Below are positions 18,523 through 28,221 of a stretch of DNA of 64,000 nt, piece after piece; within the stretch, counting starts at the first letter, position 1, and every line of letters begins with the position of its first letter. The stretch comes from CAZSXU01 sp964610505. Lineage in GTDB: Bacteria > Arandabacterota > Arandabacteria > JAGLYR01. The position numbers and the translations under genes are program-made. The notes below the pieces were generated by a model. That model had not been told where the DNA came from. It saw only the letters and a list, made by a program, of their open reading frames with translations, and made no database searches. The stretch spans positions 5,697-69,696 of the forward strand of contig CAZSXU010000022.1 of NCBI GenBank assembly GCA_964610505.1. Reading direction: 5' to 3'.

Positions 18523-20556
18523 ATGCCGATCGTTGACTCGAAAACGGGCAAAGTGAGGAAAGCGTACACAACCGAGGAGCTGGTCAAGGCCGCAAGTCGC
18601 ATGCGAGCCATCAACCTCATTTCCCTGTGCGCCGCGGGGTCCGGCCACGCCGGCGGAACTCTCTCGATGATGGACATCACGGCCGCGCTGTATCTGCACG
18701 AGGCCCGGCATGATCCCCAGAAGCCTTTCTGGGAGGATCGGGATCGTATCATCTGGTCCACGGGTCACAAGGCTCCCAACCTCTACATCGGCCTTGGGAT
18801 GGCGGGCTACTTCGACGTGGAGGATGTGGCCCTGCTCCGCAAGCTGGGAAGTCCATACCAGGGCCATCCGCACTGGTTGAAGCTGGCCGGCGTCGAGGCC
18901 TCGACGGGATCCCTGGGCCAGGGGCTGTCGATTTCGGTTGGGATCGCGCTGGCCGCCAAGCTGGACAAGATGGACTACCGTGTCTACTGCATCATGGGCG
19001 ACGGCGAGCAGCAGGAGGGTCAGATCTGGGAGGCGATCATGGAGGCCGGGCACTTCAAGCTCGACAACCTGGTCGGGATCGTGGACAAGAATCGCCTTCA
19101 GATCGACGGCAACGTCAAGGATGTCATGAACATCGATCCCCTCGACAAGAAGTACAAAGCCTTCGGGTGGCACGTGATCCAGATCAACGGGCATGATATG
19201 AAGGAAATCCAGAATGCCTTCGACGTCGCTCGGACCGTCAAGAACAAGCCCACGCTCATCATCGCCGATACCGTCAAGGGCAAGGGCGTGAGTGAAATGG
19301 AAGACATCGCCGGATGGCACGGCAAGTCGCCCAACGAGGAGCAGTTGTGGAAAGCCCTCGAGGAGCTGGGCGAGAAGGACGAGGATCTGGTGAAGCGGAT
19401 GTTCGAGCGAGCCGACCGCTACCAGATCGAGGCATCCGCCAGGCTGGACGCCAAAACGCCCACATTCTCGAAGGATTACTTCTGGAACAAGGGTGAGGTT
19501 ATGAAGGCGGAGATGGACCCGACCCGCCTGGGGTTCGGCCGGGCGTTGGATGAGGAGGGGTGCAACGACAAGGTGGTCTGCCTTGGGGCGGACATCTCGG
19601 GATCCATCGCCATCTCGAAATTCAAGGATGATCATCCCGAACGCTGCGATCGCTTTATCAGTGTGGGAATCGCCGAGCAGTCGGGCACCGGAGTCGCCGC
19701 CGGTTTGGCCAAAGAGGGCAAGCTCCCGGTGTTCGGGACCTACGGTGTGTTCGCCTCGGGGCGGAATTGGGATCAGCTCCGGACCACGGTTGCGTATGGG
19801 AACTTCAACGTGCTTATCGCGGGCGCTCACGGCGGTGTTTCGGTGGGACCCGACGGGGCCACGCATCAGGCGCTCGAGGAGATCTTCCTCATGAGCGGGA
19901 TTCCGGGGATGAATATCGAGGTGCCGTGCGATTCCGTCGAGACGGAGCGGGCCACGGAGTATCTTCTGTTCGAACTGGAGGGTCCCAAGTATCTGCGCTT
20001 TGCACGCGAGGCCACGCCCGTTGTCACCGACAAGAAGACGCCGTACACGTTCGGAGTGGCCAACGTGATCCGTTTCCGGGGCGAGAAGCCTAATTTCGCG
20101 GATGCGTTTGACACCGTTCTGGGTCCGGACTACAAGAACGAGAATGAGGACCTCAGCATCATCGCCTGCGGGCCGTCCGTGCCGGAGGCCATGCGCGCCG
20201 CCTACATTCTGAAGACGGAGTACGATCTGGAAACCCGGGTCGTCAATGTGCACACGGTGAAGCCCCTGGATCGAGAGACCATCGTTCGGGCCGGCGCGGA
20301 TACGGGGATCGTCATCACGGCGGAGGAGCATCAGGTCGGCGGCTTCGGCAATTGGGTGGCCAATACCCTCTCGCAGGCCAAGGAGCTCTACGGAAGACCG
20401 ATTCTCGTCGGCATGGTGGGGGTGATGGATCGCTTCGGCGAATCGGGCGCGCCGTGGGAGCTGGTCAAGGAATTCGAGGTCAGCGCCGAACACATCGCGG
20501 CCAAGGCGAAAGAGCTTCACGAGTTCTGCAAGAAGCAATCGGCGGCCGCCAGATAG
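18523..20556 (+). CDS. tkt: Transketolase
   Basis: 677 residues from ATG 18523, with AGGAGG shortly upstream. A complete single-chain transketolase: thiamine-diphosphate motif beginning GDGEQQEG and ending VGIVDKN (the usual GDG-x25-30-N), pyrimidine-binding central domain (ISVGIAEQSGTGVAAGLA, with the catalytic Glu of IAEQ), and a C-terminal domain. It transfers two-carbon ketol units in the non-oxidative pentose phosphate pathway. Sequence flavour (FGTYGVFASGRNWDQLRTTVAYG) matches the archaeal/actinobacterial-like transketolase group rather than E. coli TktA. Cytoplasmic. A rho-independent terminator follows at 20583-20624. Confidence 0.92.
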   Translation: MPIVDSKTGKVRKAYTTEELVKAASRMRAINLISLCAAGSGHAGGTLSMMDITAALYLHEARHDPQKPFWEDRDRIIWSTGHKAPNLYIGLGMAGYFDVEDVALLRKLGSPYQGHPHWLKLAGVEASTGSLGQGLSISVGIALAAKLDKMDYRVYCIMGDGEQQEGQIWEAIMEAGHFKLDNLVGIVDKNRLQIDGNVKDVMNIDPLDKKYKAFGWHVIQINGHDMKEIQNAFDVARTVKNKPTLIIADTVKGKGVSEMEDIAGWHGKSPNEEQLWKALEELGEKDEDLVKRMFERADRYQIEASARLDAKTPTFSKDYFWNKGEVMKAEMDPTRLGFGRALDEEGCNDKVVCLGADISGSIAISKFKDDHPERCDRFISVGIAEQSGTGVAAGLAKEGKLPVFGTYGVFASGRNWDQLRTTVAYGNFNVLIAGAHGGVSVGPDGATHQALEEIFLMSGIPGMNIEVPCDSVETERATEYLLFELEGPKYLRFAREATPVVTDKKTPYTFGVANVIRFRGEKPNFADAFDTVLGPDYKNENEDLSIIACGPSVPEAMRAAYILKTEYDLETRVVNVHTVKPLDRETIVRAGADTGIVITAEEHQVGGFGNWVANTLSQAKELYGRPILVGMVGVMDRFGESGAPWELVKEFEVSAEHIAAKAKELHEFCKKQSAAAR

Positions 20557-20582
20557 CCGGCCGAATCGATTCACGACGCAAC

Positions 20583-20624
20583 GGGCCGCGGGCACCCCGG
20601 GAGGTTCCCGCGGTCCCTTTGTTT
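20583..20624 (+). terminator. Rho-independent terminator after transketolase
   Basis: A 10-bp GC-rich stem (20583-20592 with 20607-20616, one G-T pair) is followed by CTTTGTTT. Confidence 0.75.
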
Positions 20625-20692
20625 CGGCGCACGGGGCTTGAGGACACGTCCGCGTACTTGCGGATTCGGTGGGCAACGCGTAGGTTGTAGGG

Positions 20693-22726
20693 ATGATATC
20701 GGAGAGCGGAACGACATCGCAGAACGATCGAACGGCCGGGCGACGACTTGGGCTGCCAAGCCCCCGGGCGGCCGGAGCAGGGTTGCTTCTCCTGATCCTG
20801 ACGGTAGGGTGTGGGGGGAAGTCGACCCCCGGTTCTCCCGAAACCTGGGACGGGCCCCGCAACGGCGCGGTCGGTGAACCCGGCTGGCCGTCGGGGCGGG
20901 ACGGGCGGGTTCGAGTCGCCGTGGAGCCGGAACCGCCCTGGGTGGCCGGCTCCTGGATTCGCTGTGCGGTTACCGTTACCCCCGAGGGAGCCGGGATTGA
21001 CCCGGGTGGGGGGGTCCGGCTTGCTCTGAGGCGCGGATCGGACGCCAGCCTTCTCCAGGCGATGAATCCCAAGGCCGAGGGATACGTGACGGCGGCGGCC
21101 GAGGATCGCTCAGGACGGCGGCTTCGGAGCGAAGTCGAAATCCTCGATCGTGAGAACTACGCGGCGCCCTGGATTCGAGGCGTGTGCGTCCGCCTGCCGG
21201 ACGGTCTTCCCAAGGGAGGCCGGGTCCTTCTGGTTCTCGGGGATCGGTCCCTGGGGGCTCCCGGATTCCACGTGCAGACCTACACCGAAACGACGCCGGT
21301 GTTCCGCGCATATAGCGACGGCGATGGGGACGGGGTCTACGGTCCCACCCGTGAACCGGTGCGTGTCGCCGTTGCGGCGGCCGAACCGGTGGCCTTCCGC
21401 TTGGCGAGTCCGAGCCTGGTCATGGCGGACGAAGTGTTCTCCGTAAGCGTCACAACGGAGGACGCCTACTGGAATCCTGCACCGATGTTCCATGGGCACG
21501 CGGAGGTCGTCGTAGAACGGGTGTGCGGTCCCGAGTTCTGGTCGGGGTCTCCGAAAGCCGGAGTCACCCCGATCCGCGATGATTCCGCCGAGGTCGTGGA
21601 CCGGTGGGTGATCGCGCCCGACGCCTGGCTGGAAGGTCGCGCCGGACTGGATTCAAGAAAGATCCGCACGCCCGGTCTGTATAGACTCAGGACCTCCGGG
21701 GACCTGACATCCGTGTCTCTTCCCGTCGTTGTCCTCGAGAGGGCCCCGGCCCTGCGGCTCTACTGGGGCGATCTTCACGGCCACACCGAGCTCTCGGACG
21801 GCGCGGGGAGTATCGACGAATACTATGCCTTCGCGCGGGATCATGCCTGTCTGGACGTCGCCGCCGCGACGGACCACGACTGGCTCCTCTCCGAGGCCGA
21901 TTGGGAAGAGGCCGTCCGCGCCGCCGAGGCGGCGAACGAGCCCGGGACGTTCGTCACTTTCACCGCGTTCGAATGGTCGGAGAAATGGCTGCGCGGGGGA
22001 GATCACAACGTCTACTCCGTCGGTGGGAATCCGGAACTGATTCGCTGCTCCCGATCTCCCCGGCCCGACGCCGCCGGTGGAGAGAATTTCCTGGCGGCGC
22101 TCCGGAATCGCGACGTGTTCGTGATCCCGCATGTGGGCGGGCGGCAGGGGCGGTGGGAGGTGGATGATCCGCTGCTCAAGGTGTCCTGTGAGATCTGCTC
22201 CGTTCACGGTCGCAACGAAGCCTACGGGTTGGAGGGGCTTGTCCTTGGGCGACGAGTCGGATTCATTGGGTCATCCGACGGGCATACCGGCCACCCGGGC
22301 CGCAGCCATCCGGCGCCGCCCACTTTCGCGGTCGAATCCGGCGGGTTTGCGGCCCTGTGGGCGCCGGAACTTACCCGGGAGAGCATCGCCGAGGCCATCC
22401 GGGACCGGCGGACCTTCGCCACCACCGGCGAGCGGATTCTGCTGGACGTTCGAGCCGGAGAATCTCTGATGGGATCCGTGATTGAGAGCCCCGGGCCGTG
22501 TGACCTGATCATCCGAGTGGCCGGAACGAGTTCTATCGAACAGGTCGACATTGTTCGCGACGGATCGGACGTGTTCACCTGCCGTCCCGATGCTTCGGCT
22601 CTCACCCTGCGATGGAGGGATCTCCCTCCGTCGGTCGGAGCGGCGTTCTACTATGTTCGCGTTCGACAGGCCGACGGCAACATGGCGTGGTCCAGTCCCC
22701 TCTGGGTCACCGGGTCCGGTCGGTAG
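20693..22726 (+). CDS. PHP-domain lipoprotein (DUF3604-like)
   Basis: 677 residues. Residues 28-40 form a signal peptide ending in the lipobox LTVGC, so it is probably a lipoprotein. The first half (to about 355) is beta-rich and carries an acidic DGDGDGVYG loop that may bind calcium. From residue about 360 comes a PHP-type metal-dependent phosphoesterase fold: WGDLHGHTELSDG, AATDHDW, PHVGGRQG, SSDGHTG. This arrangement matches DUF3604 proteins, which are exported PHP enzymes of unknown substrate. The start is ATG at 20693, soon after the transketolase terminator. Stand-alone gene. Confidence 0.85.
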   Translation: MISESGTTSQNDRTAGRRLGLPSPRAAGAGLLLLILTVGCGGKSTPGSPETWDGPRNGAVGEPGWPSGRDGRVRVAVEPEPPWVAGSWIRCAVTVTPEGAGIDPGGGVRLALRRGSDASLLQAMNPKAEGYVTAAAEDRSGRRLRSEVEILDRENYAAPWIRGVCVRLPDGLPKGGRVLLVLGDRSLGAPGFHVQTYTETTPVFRAYSDGDGDGVYGPTREPVRVAVAAAEPVAFRLASPSLVMADEVFSVSVTTEDAYWNPAPMFHGHAEVVVERVCGPEFWSGSPKAGVTPIRDDSAEVVDRWVIAPDAWLEGRAGLDSRKIRTPGLYRLRTSGDLTSVSLPVVVLERAPALRLYWGDLHGHTELSDGAGSIDEYYAFARDHACLDVAAATDHDWLLSEADWEEAVRAAEAANEPGTFVTFTAFEWSEKWLRGGDHNVYSVGGNPELIRCSRSPRPDAAGGENFLAALRNRDVFVIPHVGGRQGRWEVDDPLLKVSCEICSVHGRNEAYGLEGLVLGRRVGFIGSSDGHTGHPGRSHPAPPTFAVESGGFAALWAPELTRESIAEAIRDRRTFATTGERILLDVRAGESLMGSVIESPGPCDLIIRVAGTSSIEQVDIVRDGSDVFTCRPDASALTLRWRDLPPSVGAAFYYVRVRQADGNMAWSSPLWVTGSGR

Positions 22727-22748
22727 GCGCGAAGCGTCGCCGGAGGGC

Positions 22749-22949
22749 TCAAGCTTTGTCCTTCCACACTTCGATGAACTTCCGAAGAGACCGGTCGTAG
22801 GTACGTTCCACGTCGTCCGGGAACAGGCAGGCGGGCAGCTCCTTCATCCTCCAATGGTACTGCAGGCACTCGCAGCACTTCCCTTTTTTGGAGCATGGAT
22901 CGTAGGAGCAGTTGCAGATCTCCAGGTTCTTCTTGATGTCGCATTCCAT
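22749..22949 (-). CDS. DUF6485-like small cysteine-rich protein
   Basis: 66 residues from ATG 22949, preceded by GGAGG nine bases upstream. An in-frame extension to 22982 is less well supported. The protein has an ordered series of Cys residues (MEC, ICNC, DPC, GKCCEC) followed by QYHWR and a basic/aromatic tail with ERTYDRS. The pattern fits DUF6485, tiny proteins thought to bind metal. No membrane segment. Function unknown. Tail-to-tail with the PHP gene and followed by the MFS gene on the same strand. Confidence 0.75.
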   Translation of the reverse strand: MECDIKKNLEICNCSYDPCSKKGKCCECLQYHWRMKELPACLFPDDVERTYDRSLRKFIEVWKDKA

Positions 22950-23036
22950 TCCGAAAATCCTCCAATGGGCAACGGGGATCATCCGCTTCGCGCCGTGAGC
23001 CGTTCGCGTCCAATGGCGGCCGCGGATGAAGACGCT

Positions 23037-24431
23037 CTAGGTTGCTCCCGAGACGGTATCGTGCTCTCCCGGAGTGAGATGCCTGGCCTCGGCCAATCTT
23101 AAGGAGACGACGAAAGCCAGTAAAGCGAAAACCAGGCTGAGCCAGAACACCGCCCGATACGAGAACGCCTGCGTGATCAGGCCCCCGAGCGCCGGGGCCA
23201 GCGCCAGGGGAGCGGAAATGGTGTTCATGAGCCCGACGTAAGTCGGCCTCAGAACGGTGGGCGAGATGTCCAGCAGGTACGCGCTGATGCTGACCTTGCG
23301 CGCTGCGTCGGAGAAACCGTTGAGGACGAAGCAGGACAAGAACACGAGGAGTCTCACGTCCATGTCGCAAATGCAGTCCGGCAACCACACGGTCAGCGAT
23401 GAAGGAAGGGCGATGGGCCGGATCGGCACGAGGACCGAACCCAGTGCGATGATGGGCGGAAGGATGCCCAAGGCCGAAGACACGACGACCAGAATTCGAG
23501 ATCCCCGCCGGTCACTCAGCACTCCCCACAACACGTTGGAGAGCATCCCGCTCAGCATCCAGAGGCTCACCATCAATCCCACCTGCGCCAGCCGGGCTCC
23601 GAGGACCGTCACGGCGTAGGTCGCGTAGAAGGGGAGAGCCAGCAGGCTGAAGGACGCGAGAACGCGCTGCGTGAAATAGCGCCGGTAATTGGCGTCTTCC
23701 CGAAGGATCCGCCCGCAATTCCTCAAATGATTCGCGAATCCAACCCTCGAGGGGCTGACCGGTTCAATGGGTTCCTTGACCATGGAGAACGAACTCAGGC
23801 CCAGGACCGCAAAGACGGCCGTGAAGACGAACAACAGCCCGTAGCTGTCGGGAAACGTCAGCCCGGATTCCGGCGAGAGAACCCGGGCGACGATCATGCC
23901 CGCCCCGATCCCGAGAAATCCCCCGATGAGCCGGCGGTAGGCGAAGAAGCTGCCTCTGCGGTGTGCCGGGAGAGATTTCCCCACGATGTCCATGAAAGAG
24001 ATGGCGGCGGTTCCCGCGCCCAGGCAGACACCCAGGTAACAGAGAAAGAAGATCCAGAAGAGCAGGGAATAGCTCCGGGTTCCGATGAGGAACACCGCGC
24101 ACGCGGCCGCGATCCACGAAGCCGTTCGAACGAAAGCCATGATCCGGTAGAGGGCCAGCTTCCTCTCCCTGTGCTGGAGGAGGCCGGAAACGAACATCTG
24201 AGGCAGAAACCAGCCGGCCTCGAAGAGGCCCGAGACGACTCCGGCGAGAATAGGGGAAGAGGTGAGCGTAATGACGAATACCGGCAGGACGGTCTGGGGA
24301 TCCGTGAAGGAATACGCGAACCTCATGAGAATCCCGTTCATGAGCCCCAGCGTGAAGTTCCGCTTCAGATGCGGATAGGGCCTTGGCGTCTGAGGTTCCG
24401 GGTGAACGATCTGTGAAGATTCATCCGTCAT
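23037..24431 (-). CDS. MFS transporter
   Basis: 464 residues with 11-12 predicted helices arranged as two six-helix halves, separated by a charged loop around residues 215-250. Typical MFS loop motifs are partly kept (LQHRERKLALYR after helix 2 and SDRRGSRILVV in the second half). The set resembles the uncharacterised MFS branch with an N-terminal cytoplasmic tail of about 25 residues (PHLKRNFTLGLMNG). Inner membrane; substrate not predictable. The small DUF6485 gene lies immediately downstream. Confidence 0.85.
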   Translation of the reverse strand: MTDESSQIVHPEPQTPRPYPHLKRNFTLGLMNGILMRFAYSFTDPQTVLPVFVITLTSSPILAGVVSGLFEAGWFLPQMFVSGLLQHRERKLALYRIMAFVRTASWIAAACAVFLIGTRSYSLLFWIFFLCYLGVCLGAGTAAISFMDIVGKSLPAHRRGSFFAYRRLIGGFLGIGAGMIVARVLSPESGLTFPDSYGLLFVFTAVFAVLGLSSFSMVKEPIEPVSPSRVGFANHLRNCGRILREDANYRRYFTQRVLASFSLLALPFYATYAVTVLGARLAQVGLMVSLWMLSGMLSNVLWGVLSDRRGSRILVVVSSALGILPPIIALGSVLVPIRPIALPSSLTVWLPDCICDMDVRLLVFLSCFVLNGFSDAARKVSISAYLLDISPTVLRPTYVGLMNTISAPLALAPALGGLITQAFSYRAVFWLSLVFALLAFVVSLRLAEARHLTPGEHDTVSGAT

Positions 24432-24663
24432 TCTTGCTCTCGGGTTGGGTCTCCATCATCGGTCGTGCGCACGGATTCCCATTCTACCCATACCCGGTCC
24501 CCGCGTCCAAGCGAAGTTGCGCGCCTCGTGGACCCGGGACATTGGAGTGTCGGGGTCGGAGGCCGTCTGGAAGGTGCATGGACCTGCGAGACACTCGGTT
24601 GGGCGCCCGGGGATCCAATGCTCCGCCCGTGGGCCCGTCCAACTTTCGCGCTCTTCGAGTCCC

Positions 24664-24692
24664 TTGACGGGAACGGTCGCGGGGCGTAGCAT
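24664..24692 (+). promoter_or_regulatory. Predicted promoter of the thiamine-binding protein gene
   Basis: TTGACG (24664-24669), 17 bp, TAGCAT (24687-24692), 58 bp before the ATG. Confidence 0.55.
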
Positions 24693-24750
24693 TGGGCGCG
24701 GCCGTGCAGAGAGAGAAGAAACGTGAGACGTATCGGCAAGGGGGTTTCCG

Positions 24751-25056
24751 ATGGCCGTGGTCGAGTTCAGCGTGATCCCCGTCGGCACGGGGAGTCCCAG
24801 CGTGGGCGACTGGGTGGTGAAGATCCAACGGATGGTTCGGGATTCGGGAATCAAGCATCAATTGACGCCGATGAGTACGATTCTGGAAGGGGATCTCCCG
24901 GAGATTCTGGGCCTGATCAGGAAGACGCACGAGAGCACCTTGGCATCGGGAGTCCCGAGGGTGCTTACGTCCGTCACGATTGACGATCGGACGGACAAAC
25001 CGCTGACGATGCGGGGCAAAGTGCAGAGGGTGGAGAGAGGGTTGAAGGGGGAGTAG
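24751..25056 (+). CDS. MTH1187/YkoF-type thiamine-binding protein
   Basis: 101 residues, the full length of the small MTH1187 (formerly DUF77) family. It shows the expected start VVEFSVIPVGTGSPSVGDWV, the HQLTPMSTILEGD segment and the terminal K(V)xRVERxL. Structures in this family are ferredoxin-like and the YkoF branch binds thiamine or hydroxymethylpyrimidine. Cytoplasmic. It is a single-gene unit with its own promoter; no thiamine genes are adjacent. Confidence 0.85.
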   Translation: MAVVEFSVIPVGTGSPSVGDWVVKIQRMVRDSGIKHQLTPMSTILEGDLPEILGLIRKTHESTLASGVPRVLTSVTIDDRTDKPLTMRGKVQRVERGLKGE

Positions 25057-25085
25057 GGAGAGAAGACTCGCGTGCGCCGGCTGCT

Positions 25086-25517
25086 CTACAGGTCCAAGTA
25101 CATCTCCTGATGCGGGATGCCCGCGTCGTCGAAGATGTCTCCGGTGGTTCGGAATCCGTGCCGCTCGTAGAATCCGATCGCGTGAGTCTGAGCCGCCATT
25201 GTGACGCGTTGGAGGTTCCTCTTCGTGGCCAGATCGATGAGAGCCACCAGGAGCAGATCCCCGATTCCTCGGTTTCTCCAGTCGCGAAGAACCGCCATAC
25301 GCCCGATCTGCCCGCCCGGAGTGATGCGCCCGGTTCCGACGGCATCGTTACCCGAGCTGTATGCGAGGACATGCGTGCAGCCCGGATCGAGACCGTCCCA
25401 CTCCAGGTCCTCCGGCACATTCTGTTCCTGCATGAAGACCGTCTCCCGAACGAAACGAATGTCCGCCTCGGCATCGCTCCAGGTCACGGTTCGAATGCAA
25501 ATCTCGTTGCCCGCCAT
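25086..25517 (-). CDS. GNAT-family N-acetyltransferase
   Basis: 143 residues from ATG 25517, with a purine-rich AGGGGGG site just upstream; the frame extends further but without family similarity. The ElaA/YjcF-like GNAT fold is visible: an N-terminal strand with FVRETVFMQEQNVPEDLEWD, then the acetyl-CoA loop in IGRMAVLRDWRNRGIGDLLL (key R/Q-x-x-G-x-G/A pattern RNRGIG), and the C-terminal FYERHGFRTTGDIFDDAGIPH. It transfers an acetyl group to an unknown amine. Convergent with the thiamine-binding gene. Confidence 0.88.
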   Translation of the reverse strand: MAGNEICIRTVTWSDAEADIRFVRETVFMQEQNVPEDLEWDGLDPGCTHVLAYSSGNDAVGTGRITPGGQIGRMAVLRDWRNRGIGDLLLVALIDLATKRNLQRVTMAAQTHAIGFYERHGFRTTGDIFDDAGIPHQEMYLDL

Positions 25518-25886
25518 GTCCCCCCTGCCGTTATTGGGCCGGGTGCTCCCAACCGTTCCGATAGATTCGCCCGTCCTGGGGCGGATGTCAACCTTCTTCG
25601 CTCGAACGGGCCGTGAATTTCGGGGCCCGGGTTCCGGAATCCGCCTGTGGGACACGGCATGCGAATTGACAGGACCCTCCTTATGAGGGAGAATGCTTGC
25701 AACTTCGGCGCTTTCTCGGTATAGAGGAGAATCTCCACGGGAACCGAGTGGCCCCTGCACCAGGCCCGATTTGAAACACAACGCTTGTCGATCCGTACCT
25801 CATAGGGATGGCGATGGGCTCTCCGTGAGTGTACACCCTCGCGTGCGAGACGCATCGAACTCGCAACGACAACCGCAGGAGGACCC
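25518..25886. other. Intergenic region between divergent genes
   Basis: 369 bp. It holds the promoter at 25666-25694 for the DUF5916 gene and nothing else that I can support. Confidence 0.4.
25666..25694 (+). promoter_or_regulatory. Predicted promoter of the DUF5916 gene
   Basis: TTGACA (25666-25671), 17 bp, GAGAAT (25689-25694). The spacer includes CCCTCCTTATGAGGG, a short inverted repeat that could serve as an operator. Confidence 0.5.
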
Positions 25887-28202
25887 TTGGATTTCGCACC
25901 CCGGAAGGTTCTCGGCATGCTGGAAGGACGCCGTACCGGACTCCGGCCGCGGGTTCCTCCGAACGGTGGATGGACCGCGTGTCTCGTGGTGGTTCTCGCA
26001 GGGCTGCACGCGGGTGCCGCCGCCGGCGAGGCTGTCGACTTTGAAAAGAGAGTGTACGAAATCTCACGGGCGATCTCGCCCGTCCGAGTCGACGGTGTTC
26101 TCGACGACCCCGCCTGGGCTCGCGCGACGGTGGTTGATCTGCCGTACGAAATCATGCCCGGAGAGAATGCCGCCCCGCCGGTGTCGACGGAGTGTCTGAT
26201 CACGTATGACGACCGCAATCTCTATGCGGGTTTCCGGGCCTACGATCCCGATCCCTCCCAGATTCGGGCCCACTGCTGCGACAGAGACCGAGCGTTTCGG
26301 AACGATTACATCGGACTCATGGTCGACCCGTTCAACGATGAGCGGCGCGGTTTCGAGTTCTTCTGCAATCCTTTCGGCGTCCAGATGGATTTCTCCCGAA
26401 ACGACGTGAGCAGCGGGAATCAGGAAGACATGACGTGGGACGCCATCTGGGAATCCGCCGGGCGAATCACAGGCGAGGGATACGAGGTGGAAATCGCCAT
26501 CCCGTTCACCTCTCTGCGGTTTCCCCGGGTCGAGGGGAACCAGACATGGGGATTCCTGGCGTTCCGGGCATACCCTCGAACCGACCGGCATCAGATTTCG
26601 AGCCGTCCACACGACCGGAACCTCGGGTGCTTCGTCTGTCAGTGGGACAAGATCACCGGGTTCGAGGGAATCACGCCGGGGCGTAATATCGAGATCATTC
26701 CCACCTTCACCGGGCACCGGACCGACGACAGGGAAGATTTCCCCGATGAGCCGCTCCTGGAAGGCGACCCCGAATCGGATGTCGGCGTATCCGCCCGGTG
26801 GGGCATCACGCCGAACTGGAGCATCAACACGGCCGTCAACCCGGATTTCTCGCAGGTCGAAGCCGACATGGCGCAGCTCGAGATCAACACGCGCTACGCG
26901 CTCTACTACGACGAGAAGCGCCCGTTCTTCATGGAGGGGGCCGACATTTTCCGGACGCCCATCGAGGCCGTCTACACCCGGACGGTGGCCGAACCGTCCG
27001 GGGGACTGAAGCTCAGCGGCAAAGAGGGAAGAAACGCCGTCGGCGTGTTCGCGACCCGGGACGAGCTGACCCATCTCGTGTTCCCCTCGAACCAGGATTC
27101 CGACGTCGAGTCTTTGGACCAGAGGTCCGATACGGGTGTGTTCCGGTACCGGCGCGACATCCTGGGTACGTCCAACCTGGGGATGCTCTTCACCACCCGG
27201 CAGGGGGACGGATATCGCAATCGAGTCTACGGCGTCGACGGGAATCTCCGAATGAGGACCTCGGATCTGATCCGATTCCAGCTCCTCGGTTCCATGACCA
27301 ACTATCCCTGGTCGGCGGCTGAGGAGTACGATCAGCCCCACGAGGTTTTCCACGGATTCGGGTTGGATCTCGCCTACATCCACGGCGGCCGGGACTGGTC
27401 GTGGTGGGGGACCTGGGAGCATCGAGACCCGGGGTTCCGGGCCGACGTGGGCTTCGTGAACCGGGTGGACGTCCGGGAGTTCAGTGTCGGTGCGCAGCGG
27501 AACTGGTGGGGCAAGCCGGGGGATTGGCTGAACCAGGGCTATCTCGGCATCGATCTGGAGAGGACGGAGGACCACAGCGGGATGCTGACAGACTCCGAAA
27601 TCGACGTGGAATTCGGCCTCCGGGGCCCGTGGCAGTCTTCTCTGGATGGGTCCGTGTGGCATGACCGGGAGTACTACGACGGCGTGACGTACGATCTGAA
27701 CGCGGGGGTCTTCTTTTTCAACATCCGGCCCACGGGAGATTTCACCTGCTCTCTGGGGAGCAATCTCGGCCAGGCCATTGACTACGACAATTCCCGGCGG
27801 GGGAAGCGGTTTCGCGTGTTCCCGGGTTTCACGTACGATTTCATGAGGCACCTGTACATCCAGCTGGACCACACGTTCGAGCGATTCTACGTAGATGGGA
27901 ATCGGCTCTTCGACGCGCGTCTCCATCAGATGCAGTTGCGCTACCAGTTCAATGTTCGAACCTTCGTCCGGGCCATCATCCAGTACGTGGACATCGAGCG
28001 TAACACGGATCTCTACACGGACGAGGAGACCGAGCCGGAGGAACAGGATCTCTTCACGCAGCTACTCTTCTCCTACAAGGTGAACCCGCAGACGGTGTGC
28101 TTCATGGGTTATTCGGACAACTGGGAGGGCCGGCGGGGGATCGATCTAACGCAGAATGACCGGACGTTCTTTTTCAAGATCGGGTATGCATGGGTGAAAT
28201 AG
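25887..28202 (+). CDS. DUF5916 outer-membrane protein with CBM9-like N-terminal domain
   Basis: 771 residues. A TTG at 25887 with AGGAGG four bases upstream is the best start; an in-frame ATG ten codons later is possible. A basic, then hydrophobic N terminus (residues 30-55) is the signal. Residues about 60-240 form a carbohydrate-binding family 9-like domain (VRVDGVLDDPAWARA, LITYDDRNLYAGFRAYD, EIAIPFTSLRF). The rest is DUF5916: WSINTAVNPDFSQVEADMAQ, KRPFFMEGADIF, then about a dozen amphipathic strands ending with the aromatic C-terminal strand FFFKIGYAWVK, as in outer-membrane barrels. Probably a porin-like or polysaccharide-binding protein; substrate unknown. Confidence 0.85.
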   Translation: MDFAPRKVLGMLEGRRTGLRPRVPPNGGWTACLVVVLAGLHAGAAAGEAVDFEKRVYEISRAISPVRVDGVLDDPAWARATVVDLPYEIMPGENAAPPVSTECLITYDDRNLYAGFRAYDPDPSQIRAHCCDRDRAFRNDYIGLMVDPFNDERRGFEFFCNPFGVQMDFSRNDVSSGNQEDMTWDAIWESAGRITGEGYEVEIAIPFTSLRFPRVEGNQTWGFLAFRAYPRTDRHQISSRPHDRNLGCFVCQWDKITGFEGITPGRNIEIIPTFTGHRTDDREDFPDEPLLEGDPESDVGVSARWGITPNWSINTAVNPDFSQVEADMAQLEINTRYALYYDEKRPFFMEGADIFRTPIEAVYTRTVAEPSGGLKLSGKEGRNAVGVFATRDELTHLVFPSNQDSDVESLDQRSDTGVFRYRRDILGTSNLGMLFTTRQGDGYRNRVYGVDGNLRMRTSDLIRFQLLGSMTNYPWSAAEEYDQPHEVFHGFGLDLAYIHGGRDWSWWGTWEHRDPGFRADVGFVNRVDVREFSVGAQRNWWGKPGDWLNQGYLGIDLERTEDHSGMLTDSEIDVEFGLRGPWQSSLDGSVWHDREYYDGVTYDLNAGVFFFNIRPTGDFTCSLGSNLGQAIDYDNSRRGKRFRVFPGFTYDFMRHLYIQLDHTFERFYVDGNRLFDARLHQMQLRYQFNVRTFVRAIIQYVDIERNTDLYTDEETEPEEQDLFTQLLFSYKVNPQTVCFMGYSDNWEGRRGIDLTQNDRTFFFKIGYAWVK

Positions 28203-28221
28203 CAGAGAGGGAGATGAAGCG

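Noticed and set aside
18439..21072. 877-codon minus-strand open frame over transketolase
   Set aside because: It is the antisense shadow of a well-supported gene. Its product is rich in His, Arg, Gly and Asp without any motif.
26064..27926. 620-codon minus-strand open frame over the DUF5916 gene
   Set aside because: Antisense shadow caused by GC-rich third positions; no domain features.
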